From Climacium dendroides (lineage: Eukaryota > Streptophyta > Bryopsida > Hypnales > Climaciaceae): a DNA stretch of 64,000 nt. How positions within the stretch are numbered: the stretch's first letter is position 1; the number at the start of each line of letters is the position of its first letter. The position numbers were made by a program, and so were the translations under genes. The stretch is from positions 12,728,001 to 12,792,000 of the forward strand of contig OX467086.1 of NCBI GenBank assembly GCA_950106755.1. The letters are read 5' to 3'. Under the pieces are notes generated by a model. The model saw only the letters and a list, made by a program, of their open reading frames with translations. It made no database searches and had not been told where the DNA came from. Of the stretch, positions 58,331 to 64,000 are shown one piece after another.

Positions 58331-61300
58331 AGTAAAAGAAAAGATAATTAAAGATACAAGTTGGGAGTATTTCTTACCTTTGTGGCCATTAAGAGTGGAG
58401 TGACAAATTGTGTAATTAGTTTACCACGTAAGGAAAACATAGATATAGTTGGTTTAAGGAACTTTATTTTTCTTAAAATACCATGTTGCAATGACTCATT
58501 AGAAATTAATTTCGATTTATTTAGTGACAATCCTATTAGAAAAGCCTCCCTAGGAACGAACTTAACTATCACCTGGATAAATCCTATAAGGTCCCGGGAT
58601 AATCTACAATCCGCCTTAGTCAACCTTGATTGTAACTTTAAAAATATTCATTATTGGTATGTATTTTAAACTATGAAAATGAAGCTTGACAAGTTTTAGC
58701 TCTATATCTTTTGAAAATTTTGAAAATTTTGAAAAATTCAAAGAATTATTGTAATTGCAATCTTCAAGTGTCAAAATCTATATTACACCATATTGTGTGT
58801 TTTTCATTCAAACTTTCTTATTTAAACTTTTTTTACATTTCTCATTCTAACCTTAATTTATGGTAGAAATCCAAAAATATTATAATATATATTATAATTG
58901 ATATGTAATTTTATTTCTTTTACTTTCAAAATTTATAATTATTTGATTTTTCTATAAAAATTTATTAAAAAAATATCATCAAAAAATATGATTTTTCACA
59001 TATAAGAATATCAAGATTCTATATATCAATTATATAATAGGATAAATTTAGTTTGATAGTGAAATTTGACTTGGAGGTCATTGCTAAGGTGATTTAGATG
59101 TAAAAGATAAAATAACTAAAGGAAATTTTTCTATACTAATCTCTCTTGCTATTTGTATTTTTTGAAATAATTTCAAATGAATTGGACTGTTTTTGCTATA
59201 TTTATAAATTTATTTTCACTTCTAGTCACAAAAATTATAGCTATGACAATTTTTCATGATACAAAGTGAAAATTTTCATAATGATTGACATAGGGTCATG
59301 TAATAAAAAATATAAGATTGGTATTTCAACACAATTTAAAGGGGAAAATTTATTTCAAATATGATATTTGACTATTTCACAATGAATCTAGTCCTTTAGG
59401 GTTTAACTTACTACTTGACTCTTTTTTTTTTGAGACAACATCAAATCTTGTTCAATTAAAATCTTATCTATTCCAAATCAAATATGTGGTGCAAATTGGA
59501 ACTATATTCATCATAAAGTAAGGTTTATAAAATGCCCATTTAAAAGCTGGAAAATAATTTGGAGAGGTTATACTTTTTGAAATAGTTTTTAATAAAAAAA
59601 ATTTGAAAAACAAATGGAAATGGCATCTAATCCACATTGTCTTATTTTTTTGGAGCTTTGTAGAATTAGTTATGAATTTTTAAAGTTGAAACACAATATT
59701 CACTAATAAGATCCACCTCCTAAAATGTATACTACTTGTACATTGTTCAACTAAGTTGCTATTCTTAGTAGTTTATATTTTTGACAAATTCTTTTTGAAG
59801 TCTAGTTTCAAAAATCCAATTTTGAAAATGATCCATTATGATTTTTCTATTAAAGTTTTTTTGGAAGGATGTCCATTGTAATCTTGACTTTCCATAGTGT
59901 TGAGAGCTCTTGGAAATGAGTTTCAAATACACTAGATCTTGGAGAAAAAATCACATTAGAAATTCATTTAAAACAATTGCAGAATAGATTTTGAGAAGCC
60001 AAAAATTGATTATAGTTATGTATATTAGGCCCTTCAACCTCATATTTTTTGGTCACCAACTTTTTAGATTTGACATGCAAAAAGAGAGCTGAAAGATTTT
60101 TATAGTTTTCACACGTTGATGATTAAACATTATAATCTTTCAATTCCTAAGTGATATTGTTGTGTTTATTTTTTTATGTGATCTCGAACATGTCTAGTTT
60201 GAATTTGTACAATTACAATTCAAAAAAATTGATACAACTTATCAAAATGTTGACTTTTTGTTCAATTTAGAGAAAATTCCAAAAAGCTCAAAATAGGCCT
60301 TGGGCATTTAGAGATTAAAATGGACATTTCCTAACTTATAGAGCCTACAACAATGATCCCAAAACTAGTTTATGGAATTTAGTGCAATATGCTACTTAGT
60401 TTATCGAATTTTGTGCAATATTCTACCTTCCAAACAAACAAGCATCAACCAATTAGCTACCTTAAGAGTGAGTAGCATTATAAAAGTAGAAAAGAAAGGA
60501 TTTTGCAAGTTGTAAAGGATTATTGGAAGTACTATAAGTCTATAAAACAAAACTAACTGAATAGATGCCAATTCTAATGTGGAGGAAGTTGCGAATTGGC
60601 TATCAAATTCTATTATTTAAATTGTTGCACGCTTGGCTAAGATCTAATTTTTCCAAGGATTTTCTCCAATGTACATTTAAAGTATGTTTTCACTTGACAT
60701 TTTGAAGCACTGGTGAAATAGCCTAAAAATCAAGTGTAGTTATAGAGGAAGTCCCTTTCACAGTCTTGCAGGGTTACTATACAGTTTCCTTATCATACGT
60801 GGGTAGAAAAGAACATTGTGTCTACACATATGAGGTTATGTATTTCTCAAATTCAATGTAATTTTCCAGTAAAGCAAATAGGTTTTCTTTTCAATGGTTA
60901 ATCTCACAATTGTTTTCCTCTAAGCTCCTGTTTCTTTCTATTTTGTTGCACTACAAAATTGACGACCATCCCCTTTGTATAAATCTAAACTTTCACCTTC
61001 ATTTTTTGCACTTCTATATTTTGCTTGAAGCCTTGAAAACTTTGCTGCCTTTTTCAGTGTCCCCGGTGACATTGACACTTCTCTTGTGTTGTGCACCTTT
61101 GCATTTTTCCTTCAACATCAATTTTTATGCAAGAAGGCTTTGGACCATTGCTAATTATTTCATATTGTTGTGCACCTCAAGGTACGTGGACTCCCATTCT
61201 TATGCTTGTTGCAAATTTGTGCTTTAGCTAAGGTGACTTTTCCACCCATTGCAGAGCTTGTATTCAATTCATTTCTACCTGATATAAAGGCAATCAATAT

Positions 61301-61600
61301 GAAAAACATGAACTTACCTCCTTGTGTACTGCATTGTGATTGTTTACTTTAGTTAATGCATCATTGCAATTTTTAGAGAAGTTGTATACACCTTTTTAGA
61401 AGGGACAACAAAATTTTGCCAAATGTGGTCTTCTTCACATGGAGTGGTTCACATAATGCTAAGACTTCAATGTAGAAGTCTTAAATGTTGTATGCTCCAA
61501 TTTACTTTAGGGATTTCTTTAGCCTTTTTGACAATGTATTTCTTGTGTCAAAAGAGATGCAATATTATAATTTTAAAACCTTTTTTTGTTGCTATGCAAA
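58331..61600. other. AT-rich intergenic DNA
   Basis: A 102-codon ORF at 58361-58669 (plus) has no recognised domain. 58670-59400 is very AT-rich, ending in a TTAA-family-like CTTTAGGGTTTAA near 59402. About 59750-60318 is an inverted, left-truncated copy of element B. No gene recognised to 61600. Confidence 0.5.
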
Positions 61601-61639
61601 CAAATTAGATAGCTTGTTTATGACCTAACAAGACGTCAT

Positions 61640-63830
61640 GAACACAGAAATGAATATCCACTCAACACTTGCTTTTGTTGCTCGGCTACTTTTGCAATTG
61701 TTGAATGCACCACAAGCTTTGTACTTGCCACCACCATGTGACGAGGAAGACGATGGATGTGACCAATATGCGGGTTGCTCTTCATAACTTTCACTTGTGT
61801 ACCTCGTTTAACCTATTCGATGATGATTTAGGATATATTGGGTTAAATTGTGTTCCTTAACATGGTTTTCTAGATTTCTATTTAGTAAATATGATGACAG
61901 AAGATGGGTACAGATGCTTCGCATGACAAAGCCAACGGTGCTCGCATTAGCTAATCTCTTGAGGCTTGTTGTGCAAAAAAAAGACACAAAATATAGGTTG
62001 CCCATCTTGGTTGTCATTTGCGTTGTTGTTGTCTTTTTAAACTGACACATGGAGCTTCACTATTTATTTGTAGTGAAATGTTTGCAGTGGGTAAGAGTAC
62101 CGTGTAAAAAAAAATTTTAAAAAGTTGTCCATGCCATCAACAATACATTGGAACATGAATTGTCTTGCAATACTTGTATGAAATCCAACAGAAATTCTTC
62201 AACCTATGCGGGTTGCTTGCAGTAGTAGGAGAAATTGACGACACACATATTTTCATTTCAAAACCAGCACATGTTCCAGCAAACTACTTCTACTTTAACT
62301 TCTAAAGGACCTTGTCCCTTTGGGGGACAAATTGGATTTCGGGCAGGTACCTACGGGCTGAAATTTTGTCATAATTTTTTGAAACTTTTTTCGAGGATAT
62401 AAAAACTAATGATCTTTGTAGGAATATAATTTTTTTCACATTCAGTGCCCAGAAACAAAAGTTATGACCAAATAAGCTCAAAACAGGGGATAGGGGGCAG
62501 TTCGGGCAGCAAAAAAAATTTGCAAAATTTTGAATTTTTTTTTTGAATTTTTTCCCTTGTAGATTATATTTTTTTTTACATGTAAAGCTTTGATTCATTC
62601 CATTTGAACTTATTATGAGAAAGTTATGGACAATCTAGTTTTTTGGGCAAGTAGAGCATCTTCTTAAAAAAATAACTTATAGAATTCATTTCTGATTGCA
62701 ATTTTTACAAATTTTCTAAAGAACAAAATATTATATGATTTTGTTTTCTTGCTAGAAAAATCTCACCATTGGGATTAGTGCATTTTAATTCCATCTTAAA
62801 GATATTAATAGTTTAAATTTTCCTTCTTTCTCATACCTACTTCTACTTAACAATTTTTTAAAGCATGAAAATTAAGTTTTTTTTTGAAATTTTTTTCCCC
62901 TAAACTCTCAACTCAATTTCACACAATAAGGATTTAAAGCTTAAAACTCTGTAGTGCAAAAAATTTAAGTTAAAAAAGTTCAAAGTCAAAAAATCTAGTC
63001 TCGCAAGGTGATGAAAAAATTGTTTTTTCACTTTAAACGCAGATATTTTTAATCTATGTGGTCAAAAATTTTGAAAATTTTTCCACACATTTTCATACTA
63101 GTAAGGTATAAGATCCTATGGTTGGATGTGCAGAAAAAATAATTTTCAAATTTTTTTACTCTTTGCTACATAAATGGCAATTTTGAGTGTTTTTTGGCAG
63201 AAATAAGGCCTTGGTCCTTTAGGGGTTAAGTCTGGCAAGTACACTATCAACTACCAAGTAGTTGTAGACAATGACAAGCGCTTTTACGAACGACTCACAC
63301 ATATTGTGGTGCTCCACTTTGTATGATTTGGATATGCGAAATTCTTTTGGTTCTTGAACAAGATTCAATGCAAGGTTTCACAAGTTACCTAATTGGTGAC
63401 TTGGGCTGCCCCCTCCTTCTGTGGCTCATGGTCCCACATCGAGGAGGTCACCACTTGTCTATTGCAAAAGGCCTCTTCAACAAGAAGTTCAAGAGGGGTC
63501 GAAGCGTAGTTGAAAATGCATTCGGATTTTTGAAACAAACATTCAAGGAGTTGCTTACAAAATCTAACTTGCGTGTTTCATTTCTACCTAATGTTATTGT
63601 AGCATGTGCCATTCTATACAACATTTTTCTTGGGTAGTTACACAACAAAGTTGAAAATTTGCTTCAAATTCTGAGGACTGAGGAACTAGAAGGGGAAGTA
63701 TTGGATAACAATGTAGGTCCTCAGGAGGGCGGAGGTCCCCAAGAAGGTGAAGATAAAGTGCAGGACATGGACGTTCTAGATACAACTTTGGACAAGCAAA
63801 ATGCACTTGGACTTTGGTTGACCACTTGAC
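61640..63830 (+). pseudogene. PIF/Harbinger (HARBI1-like) transposase pseudogene
   Basis: Conceptual fragments lie in family order. The N-terminal part is MNTEMNIHSTLAFVARLLLQ (about 61640). The helix-turn-helix region follows (RWVQMLRMTKPTVLALANLL, then, after a frame shift, KLTHGASLFICSEMFAVGKSTV). First catalytic Asp region: VVGEIDDTHIFISKP. Then NYFYF is interrupted by element D and continues KSGKYTINYQVVVDNDKRF. The GD motif is SYLIGDLGCPLLLWLM, and the last part is FNKKFKRGRSVVENAFGFLK, NVIVACAILYNI. An acidic tail ends near 63829. Frameshifts, stops and the insertion make it non-functional. The DDE nuclease would have moved Harbinger elements. Confidence 0.8.
62299..63225. mobile_element. 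927-bp TTAA-flanked (piggyBac-like) element D
   Basis: TTAA at 62295-62298 and 63226-63229. Left end CTTCTAAAGGACCTTGTCCC with subterminal hairpin TTGTCCCTTTGGGGGACAA. Right end read inward CCCCTAAAGGACCAAGGCC. The two ends share CTAAAGGACC. Deleting the element plus one TTAA rejoins the interrupted transposase frame as NYFYFKSGKYTINYQ. It is in opposite orientation to element A, with which it shares internal text. No coding capacity. Confidence 0.85.
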
Positions 63831-64000
63831 GCCAACATTACTAGTAATGCTTGAGGTTTGTTTCATTTTTTCATGTACTACCTTTGTATGTGCTATGCAT
63901 ATACAAATATGAAGAAGAAGACAGTACTTAAGAGCTCTTTATGAACTAAATTCATGAATGCTAAAGATTGTGTTGTCCTATACTAATTTTTATGTTTTTC

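Noticed and set aside
58361..58669. 102-codon ORF as a gene
   Set aside because: No domain, low complexity in part, no splice or promoter context; also open antisense.

Overview
The window looks like nuclear DNA of a land plant. It has spliced genes with GT-AG introns and two unmistakable plant genes: Mediator subunit MED32 and a plastid ribosomal protein L11 with a transit peptide. It also has plant-type transposons (CACTA, Harbinger, hAT-like, LINE). The intergenic space is very AT-rich and repeat-laden, and only about six convincing genes lie in 64 kb. The LINE type and the SET-domain gene make me lean towards a seed-free plant (bryophyte or fern grade), but the sequence alone does not settle the lineage.

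Layout. 1-2.4 kb: 5' part of a minus-strand gene with a ParB-like DGNHR motif, running off the left edge. 1.25-3.5 kb: a 107-bp tandem repeat in its first intron and an array of about 115-bp units, each a perfect palindrome, upstream of it. 3.9-4.1 kb: a sugar-kinase fragment. 6.8-7.7 kb: a decayed transposon-like ORF with three in-frame TAG codons. 8.6-10.7 kb: the 3' half of a decayed LINE. 13.46-15.46 kb: a 2.0-kb CACTA-like element built of TGACTGCAGTCA-type repeats. 18.2-28.5 kb: a tandemly duplicated block carrying a coiled-coil gene of unknown function (copies at 18.8, 22.7 and 26.3 kb) and the 3' end of a metallo-beta-lactamase-fold gene. 27.9-31.3 kb (minus) and 32.1-33.2 kb (plus): the intact MBL-fold gene and MED32, divergently transcribed. 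38.9-39.2 kb: a conserved 76-aa plant membrane protein. 40.7-43.3 kb: a divergent SET-domain gene. 43.98-48.91 kb: a 1.8-kb inverted duplication with arms that look identical. 49.8-51.3 kb: plastid L11. 61.6-63.8 kb: a Harbinger-type transposase pseudogene.

The most interesting signal is a set of AT-rich non-autonomous DNA transposons flanked by TTAA with termini of the form CCCCTAAAGG...CCTTTAGGGG. Two insertions can be read against empty sites inside this window. One lies in the transposase pseudogene, where removing it together with one TTAA restores the reading frame. The other lies at the stop codon of the duplicated MBL exon, where the intact paralogue carries a single TTAA. Both indicate a 4-bp TTAA target duplication, the hallmark of piggyBac-type transposition, which I know mainly from animals and some other non-plant eukaryotes.

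The duplicated MBL tail therefore works as a natural trap. Next to its empty paralogue it records a TTAA element, an 8-bp-TSD hAT-like MITE and a short LINE insertion; a CACTA MITE with a 3-bp TSD sits just beside it. All statements come from reading the sequence by eye. No searches were run, and gene models are splice-site inferences.
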